Below, in pieces: positions 1 to 8,741 of a DNA stretch of 64,000 nucleotides. The notes under the pieces are model-generated. The model worked only from the letters and a program-made list of their open reading frames with translations. It ran no database searches and had not been told where the DNA came from. Position 1 is the stretch's first letter. Every line of letters begins with the position of its first letter. Origin of the DNA: Desulfurispira natronophila (GTDB lineage: Bacteria > Chrysiogenota > Chrysiogenetes > Chrysiogenales > Chrysiogenaceae); assembly GCF_014203025.1 (NCBI RefSeq), contig NZ_JACHID010000002.1:186001-250000 (forward strand), read 5' to 3'. The position numbers were made by a program, and so were the translations under genes.

Positions 1-163
1 CTCCGCTATCTACTTCAGCTTTCACTTGGAGGGCATCAGCCTGCACGAGGTGCTCATCACCTTCTTCCTTTTTGTTACCGCACCTATCAGCGCCCACTTT
101 CTGGCCAAAGCTGCCAGGCACCAGCGTATTCACGAGGACAAGGGGCACCCTGATTCGGACTAA
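1..163 (+). CDS. Na+/H+ antiporter subunit G, C-terminal part (MnhG/MrpG/PhaG family)
   Basis: Only the last 53 codons are inside the window, read in the frame starting at base 2 and ending in TAA at 161-163. The visible part has a hydrophobic segment followed by PISAHFLAKAA, which matches the conserved end of the last membrane helix of the small three-helix MrpG subunit, and then a short charged tail. MrpG is a membrane component of the multi-subunit Mrp/Mnh cation/proton antiporter, so the rest of a mrp operon probably lies to the left, with this subunit last. A hairpin terminator follows at 187-238. The family call is good, but it rests on a short segment. Confidence 0.75.
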   Translation, partial: SAIYFSFHLEGISLHEVLITFFLFVTAPISAHFLAKAARHQRIHEDKGHPDSD

Positions 164-186
164 TGGTAGAGCTGTAAACATAACTG

Positions 187-238
187 AACCCGTACTTGGT
201 AGCCGGTGGGAAATCGGCAGCCAGTACGGGTTTGTTGT
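187..238 (+). terminator. Rho-independent terminator after the antiporter operon
   Basis: Bases 187-199 (AACCCGTACTTGG) pair with 221-232 (CCAGTACGGGTT) with a single bulged T. An inner CCG/CGG pairing extends the stem. A T-rich run (TTTGTTGTT) follows. It lies 24 bases after the subunit G stop and before the ribosome binding site of the next gene. Confidence 0.75.
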
Positions 239-292
239 TGGGAAGTTTATGCCACACGTGTCCGTGAACAAGCAATATCAGTGAGGGAGACT

Positions 293-2152
293 ATGGCCAG
301 TAAAAGCAGAAACAAAAAGGCAGTGCGCCATCGACGTACCCGAAAAACATCCTCTGGCTCTCCCCTGTCAGCCAATCTGCAATCTCTTCAGCAGGTTTTT
401 CCTGGCGTCGCCAGGGCGGTATCCGGGTCAGAATCCATCCAGGATCGCAGTAAACCTCAGGAGTACTCCCCCATTCGATTTGATGTAGACACCGTGGTGG
501 TAGCTCTTGGCACGAATGTGTTGCGAAGTTTTTTGGTAGACAACCACCAAGCTGACTTACAGTGCATTCGCCTGATGATATTGCTGGAGGAAGATGCCTC
601 TTTATTACGATCCTTTATCGAGGAGTTTGACATTAGCTCCAGCATCCTGGCTGGAGCTATGCTGGTAGTGTTGCAAGGTGAGGGCGAATGGAATCTGGCC
701 GTTGAGGTTCGTAATCGCTGCATAGCAAGTTCGGCACTGCTGAGTCTGGCTGGAGCAATACAGGTACTGGGGAGTCAGACGCCTGACAGCTCCTCACCAT
801 TTTTTCAGCAGTACCTCCAGGAGGTCAGTACAGGATTTGCCGAGGGGCGCAACTACTACGGTAACGATCCCCACGACTCTCTGGTGGGGATTGAGAATAT
901 GTTCGATAACCTGGATATTATTGCGGAAAACCCAGGCATTAACCTATTGCACAACAAGTTTGTGGACGTCCCGGCCTTTATTGTTGCCACAGGGCCATCC
1001 CTGGATGAGGCGTTGCCACATCTGTCCCAGGCCAGTCACAAGGGCCTGGTTATTGCTTGTGACGCTTCGGTAAAACCACTGGCGGAAGCTGGCGTAGACT
1101 TTCAGTTTGTGGCATCAGTGGAGCGGAAACCATTGGTTTCAAAGTTTTTCGAAACCTTTGACTCCAGCCGTACATATCTTTTTACCCCTCCCTTGCAAAG
1201 TCGCCATACCCTCGAGCGCTTCCAGGGGCGCAAGATAGTCACTTATCGCAACGTCAAGCACTTCGACTGGATTCAGGTGGAACGTGGTAAGCTGGATATC
1301 AAAACATCTGTTGCCAACATGGCCTATGTCATCGCCGATTACCTGGGGTGCAACCCCATTGTTCTCATAGGGCAAGATCTGAGTTTTGGTGATGAAGGAT
1401 CCACTCACGCCACCGGCTTCGCTATCGAAAGTGCCACGCAGGTAGAAAAAAAGCGCAAATCATTCGCTATAGAAAATAACCAGGGACGAATGGTGCAGAC
1501 TCACCATATCTGGTACAGCGGCATCAAGTCTTTTGAGACAGATATTGCTGCTTCAAAAGCGGATACTATCAATACGACCTTGCGGGGTGCTCGCATCCGG
1601 GGGGCTGAAGTCAGATCTCTGCCAGAGGTCCTGGCGCAGTTATCGGAGCGAGAAAGCGATTACCGCTCTGAAGTTGAAGCTTTTTTGGAGGAATTCCAGC
1701 AGACGCCCAGTAGCATTACTCGCTCACGGTTGCAGATGCGCCTGGCAAAAGGTATACATGATTGCCAGCAGATTGCAGGTGCCATTGAGACTGCGAGGGA
1801 ACAGCTGTTCCCATTTATTCGCAGCCGCGTGGTCCCTTTGCTGAATCAGGCCACTGACCATATTCCCCCTACAGAGGTGCAGGCCGCGTGGGAACAGATG
1901 CAACGTCATAAGCAAGCGATAGCTGCGGCAGGAAGTGATACCTGGGAGTGCCTGGTGATGCATGTCTTTCAGTCCAGTGTTCTGGATGAATTGATTCTGG
2001 AGAAGCAGTTATACTTACAATACCAACATTCCCATATGGCTCAAGTTCACGCAATTGCACGTTTTCCCCAGTGGAGCGATGAGTGTCTGCGCCATACCAC
2101 ATCGGTGCAGAAAGTGCTGCAGCGAGCAGCGTCATCGCTGGGAAGTGAGTGA
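293..2152 (+). CDS. DUF115 / 6-hydroxymethylpterin pyrophosphokinase MptE-like protein
   Basis: A 619-residue cytoplasmic protein. The central block around residues 225-400 carries the DUF115/MptE-like signature (PAFIVATGPSLDEAL, then VIACDASVKPLAEAGV and IVLIGQDLSF). In bacteria this family includes motility accessory factors (Maf) linked to flagellin glycosylation, and in archaea a pterin pyrophosphokinase. No flagellar or nonulosonate gene is visible nearby, so its substrate cannot be inferred. The ATG at 293 was chosen because GGGAG precedes it at good spacing; the frame stays open upstream only through the terminator hairpin. The N-terminus is very basic (KSRNKKAVRHRRTRK). The C-terminal third looks helical. 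The gene stands alone and converges on the kinase gene at 2231. Confidence 0.75.
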   Translation: MASKSRNKKAVRHRRTRKTSSGSPLSANLQSLQQVFPGVARAVSGSESIQDRSKPQEYSPIRFDVDTVVVALGTNVLRSFLVDNHQADLQCIRLMILLEEDASLLRSFIEEFDISSSILAGAMLVVLQGEGEWNLAVEVRNRCIASSALLSLAGAIQVLGSQTPDSSSPFFQQYLQEVSTGFAEGRNYYGNDPHDSLVGIENMFDNLDIIAENPGINLLHNKFVDVPAFIVATGPSLDEALPHLSQASHKGLVIACDASVKPLAEAGVDFQFVASVERKPLVSKFFETFDSSRTYLFTPPLQSRHTLERFQGRKIVTYRNVKHFDWIQVERGKLDIKTSVANMAYVIADYLGCNPIVLIGQDLSFGDEGSTHATGFAIESATQVEKKRKSFAIENNQGRMVQTHHIWYSGIKSFETDIAASKADTINTTLRGARIRGAEVRSLPEVLAQLSERESDYRSEVEAFLEEFQQTPSSITRSRLQMRLAKGIHDCQQIAGAIETAREQLFPFIRSRVVPLLNQATDHIPPTEVQAAWEQMQRHKQAIAAAGSDTWECLVMHVFQSSVLDELILEKQLYLQYQHSHMAQVHAIARFPQWSDECLRHTTSVQKVLQRAASSLGSE

Positions 2153-2230
2153 ATAATTACGATAACGGAAGTTGCGCACTTTACGCGCGAAAAACGCTAC
2201 TGCTGCGTTGACTTAACTGCTGGCGAATAG

Positions 2231-5071
2231 TTATGAGTTTTCGGCAAGGGGAAACTCAATAGTGAAACATGCGCCGCCATCATGGTTCTCTGCCCATAAG
2301 CGGCCCTTTAGCTTGTCTTCAATGATGATGCGGGTCAGGTACAGGCCTATTCCGCTGCCACCACAGTTTTGTCTGGTGGTGAAAAAAGGCTGGAAGATTT
2401 TGTTAGGCAACAGTTCTGTGGGTACTCCACCGGCATTATCACCAATAACAATACGACCACTGACATCATCTCTGGAGGTGCTGATCCAGAGGGTTCGCTG
2501 AGTCGCACGGCTGCTGCTCAAGGCGTCAATGGCATTGTTGAGTATGTTCATTATTGCCTGCCGGTAGTGACCTGGGGAGCCGTGGATACGGAAGTTGTTA
2601 TCCAGGGCCAGCCTGGCTTCAACTTTGTGGCGATTTAAGCGAGGTTTGAGCAGCTGTATCGTTGCCGCAGTATTGGCGTTGATTTGAAAGTAGCAGGGGA
2701 TGTCGCTGGGTGAGTAAAATGCCCGGAAGTCCTCGATGGTGTCGTCCATAAAACCCACCTGCAGGGATATGCTTTCGATAATTTGGAACAATTGCGCATC
2801 GGTGAGCTCATCGTTACGGTAGTACTCTCCGATACTCTCTGCCAGTAACAGGACACTGTTCAGGGGCTGTTTCCATTGATGGGCTATGGCGTCTATCATG
2901 GAGCCCAATTCGGCTTCTTTAGATTTTTGGATAAGGTAGGACTCCTGCCTTCGCTGTCTTTGGGTAAGCTCCTGCACCTGGGTGTTGTCCCGCAGAAGCA
3001 TCAGGGATTGGTTTGATGGGTTTGTTCCCAGGCGGGAAATGACTGCTTCCAGGTATTTTACCTCACCACGCGGAATAGTGGCCGTAACGTTGAATCGGGT
3101 GGATTCATTACTGTGCAAGCAATGAAGAATGTCCTGGTAGCTCAGGATCTCCTTGCTGGTGAAATCAGAAAAAGCGAATTGAGAAAAAAGGCTCCACGGT
3201 TTTTTTCCGCACAATTCTGCGGGAGTTTTGGCTCCTGCCATCCGTGCTGTAGCTGGATTGGCAGCCAAAATACTTCCTTCGCTGTCAAGCAGCATAATAC
3301 CTTCGGGTGAGTTTTCAAAGAGGGTGCGGTAGCTGAGCTCGGCCTGTTCCCGATAAAAGAGTTCCTCTTCTACTTTTTTCACCATTTGGACGCTGAATTG
3401 CTCCAGCATCTCCTCGCGCTCCATACGTTCCGTAACGTCCTCGGCGGTGCCGATCCAGTAGCTGAAATTGCCCTGACCATCAGTGAAAGCTTTGCTGCGG
3501 GCATGTATCCAGCGAACCTGGCCATCGCTTCGCACAATACGATATTCAGTATTGAAGTCGCTACGATGTTTGCCGCAGTCGCGTACCATCAGCTCTGTGG
3601 ACTCCCGATCTGCCGGATGTATAGCATCGAGAAAGGCCAGTGGGTTTTCGTATAAATCTTGCCGGCACTGTCCCCAAAGCCTTTCATAAGCAGGGCTGAT
3701 GTAGATGACTTTGCCGGGAATACTGACCCAGAATATAATGTCGGCATGCTGAATAAACTTGTGGAGATTTTGCTCAGCCTGGGATAAGGCTTCACTGGCC
3801 GATTTGCGTTGGGTAATGTCGAAAACATAGCCGTGCCAAAGTGTAGACCCTTCAGCAGAAACCTCGGGCATTGAATAGGCCTCCAACCATATTACTTCGC
3901 CGTCTGGTCGAGTGTAGCGAAACTCCAGCTGGAGTGCCTCGTTGTTGCGCACCGCCTGACGGGATTTTTTCAGAAGTTTCACGGTGTCATCCGGGTATAT
4001 TGATGCAAAGGCAATTTCAGGATGGTCAAGGGCACTGGAAATGCTGATCCCGAAGAGACTCTCCATTCCCTGACTGATATAAGTAAAGTTACCAAGTCCG
4101 TGGCGTTGCTGCTGGAATTGGTAGACAAAGCCGGGAATATGGCGAGTAATTTGCTCCATACGGTGCCGCACGGCATTAAGTTCCGTGATGTTGGTTGCGG
4201 TGGTGACAACCATTGCCGGCTCATGGCCTTCCTGCGGAATAATGGGTTCGGCATTAAGCAGAAGCCATACCAGGCTGCTGTCAGGCCGGTAAACACCCAT
4301 GTGAACATTGCGCTGTGCCTGTTTGGTCTGCAGTGCCTTTTGGGTCGGTCGTTCAGAAGGAACACACGCGGCGCCATCAGGATAAATAGCGTGTAGATTC
4401 AGCTTTGAAAGGGTAGTGCCGGTAAGCTCCTGGGGGCAGATCCCCAGAAGCTGGGCCATGGCGCTGTTGCTGGTAATAATTTCGCCGTCATCTTTTTGCA
4501 CCATTACGCCTTCGTTCATAGCCGTAATCACACTGCGGTAGAGGCGCTCGCTTCGATGAAGGGATTCTTCGTAATGTTTTGCGCTGGTTATGTCGGTACA
4601 GGTCACCAGAGTGCATGCAGTGTTGTTAAAATCAATGGCCTTGAGCCGAACATCAAGGTATATGACGGTATCATCGCAGTCTGATGGGTATGACCACACA
4701 ATTTGCGCTGAGCCGTGGTGACGGGTCTGCTCCAGAGCTTTCTCCATTTGTTCACCGCACTCAGGGCCGTGGCAGAAAAATCCCTGGTGAAAGGCCTGGG
4801 GGTTCGGGCTGATTCCCAGCATGGTGCAAATTGCGGAATTCGCGCTCTGGGTTCTGAGTGAATTTGTTTCCACTACCATGACCCCAATACTGAGGCTGTC
4901 GCAGAGAAGTGCATACTGGTAATTGGTTTTGTGAAGCTTGCGCATGCACCAGGCTGTGGTTGCCGACAGGACAATGGCAGCCAGCGCCAAAAGCAGAAAG
5001 AGCATCAGCAATAATGGATTATGTGTCAAAGCCTCAATGGTGTGGGTAAGCGCCGTGCAGTCAGATTGCAT
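2231..5071 (-). CDS. Multi-PAS membrane sensor histidine kinase
   Basis: A 946-residue sensor kinase. One hydrophobic segment lies at about residues 19-41. About five PAS domains follow (starting near 50, 175, 305, 435 and 590), and the last leads into the kinase core. The H-box is AHQWKQPLN with H731, the HWxQPLN type. The N-box is NILNNAID near 842, G1 is DNAGG at 878 and G2 is GSGIGL at 905-910. The ATG at 5071 was preferred because AAGGAG sits 8 bases upstream. A TTG at 5119 would overlap the regulator stop by four bases but has no such site. It lies directly downstream of the response regulator and is very likely its cognate kinase. The signal is unknown; I see no heme or flavin motif that I can name. 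Confidence 0.88.
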   Translation of the reverse strand: MQSDCTALTHTIEALTHNPLLLMLFLLLALAAIVLSATTAWCMRKLHKTNYQYALLCDSLSIGVMVVETNSLRTQSANSAICTMLGISPNPQAFHQGFFCHGPECGEQMEKALEQTRHHGSAQIVWSYPSDCDDTVIYLDVRLKAIDFNNTACTLVTCTDITSAKHYEESLHRSERLYRSVITAMNEGVMVQKDDGEIITSNSAMAQLLGICPQELTGTTLSKLNLHAIYPDGAACVPSERPTQKALQTKQAQRNVHMGVYRPDSSLVWLLLNAEPIIPQEGHEPAMVVTTATNITELNAVRHRMEQITRHIPGFVYQFQQQRHGLGNFTYISQGMESLFGISISSALDHPEIAFASIYPDDTVKLLKKSRQAVRNNEALQLEFRYTRPDGEVIWLEAYSMPEVSAEGSTLWHGYVFDITQRKSASEALSQAEQNLHKFIQHADIIFWVSIPGKVIYISPAYERLWGQCRQDLYENPLAFLDAIHPADRESTELMVRDCGKHRSDFNTEYRIVRSDGQVRWIHARSKAFTDGQGNFSYWIGTAEDVTERMEREEMLEQFSVQMVKKVEEELFYREQAELSYRTLFENSPEGIMLLDSEGSILAANPATARMAGAKTPAELCGKKPWSLFSQFAFSDFTSKEILSYQDILHCLHSNESTRFNVTATIPRGEVKYLEAVISRLGTNPSNQSLMLLRDNTQVQELTQRQRRQESYLIQKSKEAELGSMIDAIAHQWKQPLNSVLLLAESIGEYYRNDELTDAQLFQIIESISLQVGFMDDTIEDFRAFYSPSDIPCYFQINANTAATIQLLKPRLNRHKVEARLALDNNFRIHGSPGHYRQAIMNILNNAIDALSSSRATQRTLWISTSRDDVSGRIVIGDNAGGVPTELLPNKIFQPFFTTRQNCGGSGIGLYLTRIIIEDKLKGRLWAENHDGGACFTIEFPLAENS

Positions 5072-5115
5072 TATACTTGCTCCTTGGCAAGAGTGGTAGG
5101 GGGAGCGGTTATCAG

Positions 5116-5796
5116 TCAAGGCATCTTGTACCCAAGGTCCCGTTCTGCCACTACAAAGCTGCGTCCTGCTTTACGACGCAGGCGGTAGATCAAGTTGCGC
5201 AAACCGTCAGCAGACAGGTTGCCTTCCGGGGCCATAAATTGACAAATCCGTTCGGCGCTGACTATCTCTTTGCGATGCAGCAGCATGTACTCCAGGAACA
5301 ACCCTTCATTGCGGGTCAGGGGAAATATCGTGCCATTGTAGCTGATGATACTGCGTCCGCGATGATACAGGGCACCACTGGCAAGTGGTATGTCGGCATT
5401 CCCACGCTTGTTCATTTCTGCAACGCAGTGCTGTAGGCATGACTTAAGCGTCTTGAGAGTGACTGGCTTGACCAGGTAGTCGGTGAGTCGCAATTGCAGG
5501 GCTAAGCGGATAAGTTCTTCCTCAGTATGTACGGTAAGTATGACGATGGGCAGATCCGGGTGATGATTGCGAATATGCTGGGCCACTTCCATGCCGCTCA
5601 TGTATGGCATGGCGATATCCAGAATTGCTATATGAACTGCGTGGTTATCATACTGGGCAATAGCTTCTTTGCCATTACTGGCGGTTATAACCTGGTGAAA
5701 CATCCCAAGCAGCATCTGTTTTAATGATCCTTGTAGCATGGGGTCGTCTTCAGCCAGAAGAATATTCATGTTTTTGAGTAGCTTAAAGTCGCTCAT
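5116..5796 (-). CDS. OmpR/PhoB-type response regulator
   Basis: A 226-residue two-component regulator. The receiver domain occupies residues 10-125, with the acidic pocket AEDD at 15-18, the phospho-acceptor Asp60 in ILDIAMP, a conserved Thr in VILTVHT and Lys in YLVKPV. The C-terminal winged-helix DNA-binding domain (LTRNEGLFLEYML ... LRNLIYRLRRKAG) is of the OmpR/PhoB type. The ATG at 5796 has AGAGG a few bases upstream. An in-frame ATG at 5835 lacks a ribosome site. It is first in a two-gene operon with the multi-PAS kinase and is divergent from the radical SAM gene. Confidence 0.88.
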   Translation of the reverse strand: MSDFKLLKNMNILLAEDDPMLQGSLKQMLLGMFHQVITASNGKEAIAQYDNHAVHIAILDIAMPYMSGMEVAQHIRNHHPDLPIVILTVHTEEELIRLALQLRLTDYLVKPVTLKTLKSCLQHCVAEMNKRGNADIPLASGALYHRGRSIISYNGTIFPLTRNEGLFLEYMLLHRKEIVSAERICQFMAPEGNLSADGLRNLIYRLRRKAGRSFVVAERDLGYKMP

Positions 5797-6121
5797 GACA
5801 GGCCTCTTGTTGCCATACTTCTTCTCTTGTAACATTGTGTGCCATGAAGGTCCCGGGTACCCTGTGGTTGCAACAGCTTAAATATATCAACCCTAAATCT
5901 CATGCGCATCTCAATTGAAGATGACTGTGGTAATTTTTTAATGTAATTTTGTAAATCACTGCCTCTTTACAAATGGAGAACAGCTTTTCTGCCTGCAAAC
6001 CAAAGGGTCTGCCGTTTGTGTTAAGTTATCTGAAAGTATAACCAGTGGATGAATATTTCATAATGATCAATTTATTCGAACGCAAGCTTCTTACTCCGAG
6101 GCTTACCGGTAGGTACGGACT
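5797..6121. other. Divergent intergenic region, regulator / radical SAM gene
   Basis: This 325-base AT-rich gap separates the divergently read response regulator and radical SAM gene. It should hold both promoters. I can point to one candidate on the plus strand (6015-6042) and a 20-codon open frame (6063-6125) that ends at the start of the next gene. No clear minus-strand promoter was found. Confidence 0.6.
6015..6042 (+). promoter_or_regulatory. Candidate sigma70 promoter for the radical SAM gene
   Basis: A good -10 (TATAAC, 6037-6042) lies 16 bases after a weak -35 (TTTGTG, 6015-6020). Transcription would start near 6049, only about 14 bases before the short open frame at 6063. Confidence 0.35.
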
Positions 6122-7114
6122 GTGATTATTCCTGTTTTTCTCTCCATGCAGGGCTGCTCCTGGCACTGCGTTTACTGCAATCAGCAGGTGATTACCGGTG
6201 CGGGTGTAATTCCTCCGTCAGCAGTCGAAAGCTATGTGCGTGGTTTTTCACCCCGCACGGAACCGACTCTGGCGTATTACGGTGGTTCATTCACCGCGCT
6301 GCCTCACGATCTTATGGCCCAGTATCTGCATGTTGCCAATAAGCTTTACTGTGCTGGAGTTATTGCTGGTTTGCGCATATCGACCCGCCCCGATGCCCTG
6401 CAAGGCGAAGTGTTAGCTATGCTTGCCCACAGTTGTTTGCAAACGCTGGAAATCGGAGTGCAGTCCACTGATACGGCGGTGTTACGTCGCTCCGGCCGCC
6501 CAGAAGTAGGCGTGCAGCAGCTGCAGGCTACTATGGATCAGTTGAGATCATATCCATGGCGAACGGTCCTGCAGGTTATGCCAGGGTTGCCTGGGGAAGA
6601 TTACGGGAGCTTTAGACGTACCATTCGTGACGTTTGTCAGCTGGCTCCCTGGGGTGTCAGGCTTTATCCAACGGTAGTGCTGCGTCAAACGTCTTTGGAT
6701 ACTATGTACCAGCAGGGACACTACAAACCTCTTGGGCTTGATGAGGCGGTGGAGCGTTGTGCCTGGGCCTGTGATGAGTTGGCAGATGCTGGCGTGTCAG
6801 TACAGCGATTGGGGCTACAGGATAGTGAATCCCTGCGAAGTGATATTGTAGCTGGTCCTTGGCATCCGGCTTTTGGGGAGCTGGTGCAGTCTCGTCGTTG
6901 GCTGCTCCAGCTGCAGCCTTTTCGCTCCCGTGTGGAATTGATACGCGTCCATCCTGGTGTTCATAGTCAACTGGTTGGGCAGCGTCGTTGTAACTTGCAC
7001 CAGCTGCAACTGAAAAAAAGCCAAGTGCATTCAGACTACACTCTCCCCAGTGGCGAAGCTCTGGTTCTGCTGGAAGGGGGAGAAGCAGTCTCCCTGCGGC
7101 TGGCGAGGACATGA
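6122..7114 (+). CDS. Radical SAM protein, Elp3-like (COG1243-related)
   Basis: A 330-residue radical SAM enzyme. The cluster-binding motif CSWHCVYC (CxxxCxxC, Cys12, Cys16, Cys19) lies at the extreme N-terminus after IIPVFLSMQG, as is usual in this subfamily. Further SAM-domain marks are the glycine motif YYGGSFTAL and the ISTRPD and LEIGVQS strands. The C-terminal part (residues 240-330) is less conserved. The start is GTG at 6122, since an in-frame TAG lies just upstream at 6110. The ribosome site is weak, which suggests translational coupling to the 20-codon frame whose stop overlaps the start as GTGA. The family resembles Elp3-type enzymes without the acetyltransferase domain. Its substrate is unknown. 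Confidence 0.75.
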   Translation: MIIPVFLSMQGCSWHCVYCNQQVITGAGVIPPSAVESYVRGFSPRTEPTLAYYGGSFTALPHDLMAQYLHVANKLYCAGVIAGLRISTRPDALQGEVLAMLAHSCLQTLEIGVQSTDTAVLRRSGRPEVGVQQLQATMDQLRSYPWRTVLQVMPGLPGEDYGSFRRTIRDVCQLAPWGVRLYPTVVLRQTSLDTMYQQGHYKPLGLDEAVERCAWACDELADAGVSVQRLGLQDSESLRSDIVAGPWHPAFGELVQSRRWLLQLQPFRSRVELIRVHPGVHSQLVGQRRCNLHQLQLKKSQVHSDYTLPSGEALVLLEGGEAVSLRLART

Positions 7115-7360
7115 AAGAGGTTTTCTTTCCTTTTGTGCCGTGGTAAAGTTGTGCGTTCAAGTTGTTTTTTCCGTTGGTTTTGATGTTCATGGTCCATGAA
7201 GCGGGTGACATGTGTAGGGGCAGTAACATTCAGTGCGTGATAACGTACCGTCTGTGTGTTACTTTCCCAGCATCCATTTTTTATGAGCACAAGACAAATG
7301 CCCGATTGCATTGCCACTTCAACCGTGTAGCCAGGCTGCACAAGGAGCTTTACACACACT

Positions 7361-8011
7361 ATGCGAACTCCCTTGTTTGGAATTGCCCGTGAGGGCTACC
7401 CACTGATTATTCCCCCGCTGTTGTTCGGCGTGATTCTGCTGTTGCTGGGTTTTACGGCAACCCCTATCTTTCTTATTCTGGTGGGCCTGTTTTGCATATA
7501 CTTTTTTCGCGATCCGGAAAGGCCGGGAAGTTTTGCTCCCCATCAGCTTGTTTCGCCAGCTGATGGCAAGGTTATCGGAATAAAGCGACACAGCGAAGGC
7601 CCAGAGTCGGGAGTCGATGTTGTCCAAATCTGTATTTTTCTTAATATATTTGATGTGCACATCAACCGTTCACCGGTGACAGGAACGATTGCAGATCTGG
7701 TGTATCGGCGCGGTCGCTTTCATGCCGCCGATAAGGATGTAGCTGGTCTGGAAAACGAACATACTCTGGTGACGGTGGATGTTGAGGGTGGCCCTCGTAT
7801 TTACTTCAAGCAAATTGCCGGGCTGGTAGCTCGCCGCGTGGTTTTCTGGGGCAATAAAGGCGATAGAGTCGAGGCGGGTATGCGTATTGGGCTGATGAAG
7901 TTCAGCTCCCGCATGGATATATTTGTACCAGCTGATCGGGTTGACATTCAGATCCAGGAGGGTCAACGGGTCAAGGCAGGGGTGACGGTACTGGGGGAGC
8001 TCCGTGCATAA
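7361..8011 (+). CDS. psd: Phosphatidylserine decarboxylase proenzyme (short type)
   Basis: A 216-residue proenzyme that decarboxylates phosphatidylserine to phosphatidylethanolamine at the inner membrane. Two hydrophobic stretches at residues 14-47 anchor it. SPADGKV and FLNIFDVHINRSPV are conserved family blocks. Self-cleavage makes a pyruvoyl group. In this short family the site is normally Gly-Ser inside a KFGSR-like motif, but here it reads KFSSR, which would make Ser183 the pyruvoyl precursor after Ser182. AAGGAG lies 13 bases before the ATG. It overlaps pssA by eight bases, which fits the two-step pathway from CDP-diacylglycerol. Confidence 0.92.
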   Translation: MRTPLFGIAREGYPLIIPPLLFGVILLLLGFTATPIFLILVGLFCIYFFRDPERPGSFAPHQLVSPADGKVIGIKRHSEGPESGVDVVQICIFLNIFDVHINRSPVTGTIADLVYRRGRFHAADKDVAGLENEHTLVTVDVEGGPRIYFKQIAGLVARRVVFWGNKGDRVEAGMRIGLMKFSSRMDIFVPADRVDIQIQEGQRVKAGVTVLGELRA

Positions 8012-8741
8012 AGGAGTGTTCCTGTTGCCCAATATGGTCACGCTGATGGGCATGTTTTGTGGGTTTTACGCAATTGTGGCCTCCATGCGGGATGAGTATC
8101 ATATGGCTGCCATAGCGGTGATTGTTGCAGCGGTGTTCGATGCCTTGGACGGCAAGGTCGCCCGTCTGCTCAATGCCACTAGCCGATTTGGGATGGAGCT
8201 AGACTCATTGAGTGACTTGGTCTCCTTTGGGGTTGCTCCAGCGGTTTTGCTGTATATGTGGGCTCTGGAGCCTTTTGGGCGAATTGGCTGGGTTGCCGCT
8301 TTTGTTATGGTGGCATGCGCTGCCCTACGCCTGGCACGCTTTAACCTCAGTGCAGATGGCGCCAGTGCCTACTTTTCCGGTATGCCAACCCCGGCAGCTG
8401 CCTGCATAGTGGCCTCTTTCGTCATTTTCTACAATCACCTTATGCCAGGCGAGGGAGCTCCCTTCGGCATCTATATTGTTCTCCTGGGTTACCTGCTGGC
8501 CTTCCTTATGGTCAGCAATATTCGCTACTACTCTTTTAAGGATATCAGGCACCTGCGTCGCAAGCCATTTGGCCTCCTGGTGCTGATACTGTTGTTGTTT
8601 GCTGTTATTGGCTCATATCCCGAGGTAATGATTTTTGTTATGGCAATTGCCTATCTGGCCAGCGGGCCAGTGGGTTATCTCATAAGTAAACGAAAAAAAC
8701 AGGATGGAGATAGAGATGAGCAGAAAAATTATGGTGTTTGA
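8004..8741 (+). CDS. pssA: CDP-diacylglycerol-serine O-phosphatidyltransferase
   Basis: A 245-residue polytopic membrane enzyme that makes phosphatidylserine from CDP-diacylglycerol and serine. The CDP-alcohol phosphotransferase signature DGx2ARx8Gx3Dx3D is intact at about residues 49-71 (it begins DGKVAR and ends MELDSLSD). About six to eight hydrophobic segments follow. It starts at GTG 8004, inside the end of psd, with GGGGAG just upstream. The LLPN stretch after the start is typical of the family. It sits between the enzyme that uses its product (psd) and leuA, a common order in delta-like bacteria. The last residues overlap the start of leuA. Confidence 0.93.
   Translation: MHKGVFLLPNMVTLMGMFCGFYAIVASMRDEYHMAAIAVIVAAVFDALDGKVARLLNATSRFGMELDSLSDLVSFGVAPAVLLYMWALEPFGRIGWVAAFVMVACAALRLARFNLSADGASAYFSGMPTPAAACIVASFVIFYNHLMPGEGAPFGIYIVLLGYLLAFLMVSNIRYYSFKDIRHLRRKPFGLLVLILLLFAVIGSYPEVMIFVMAIAYLASGPVGYLISKRKKQDGDRDEQKNYGV

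Noticed and set aside
5072-5119. TTG start giving a 16-residue longer kinase coupled to the regulator
   Set aside because: AAGGAG sits at ideal distance before the ATG at 5071, and the extra residues are polar and unlike a membrane-protein start.
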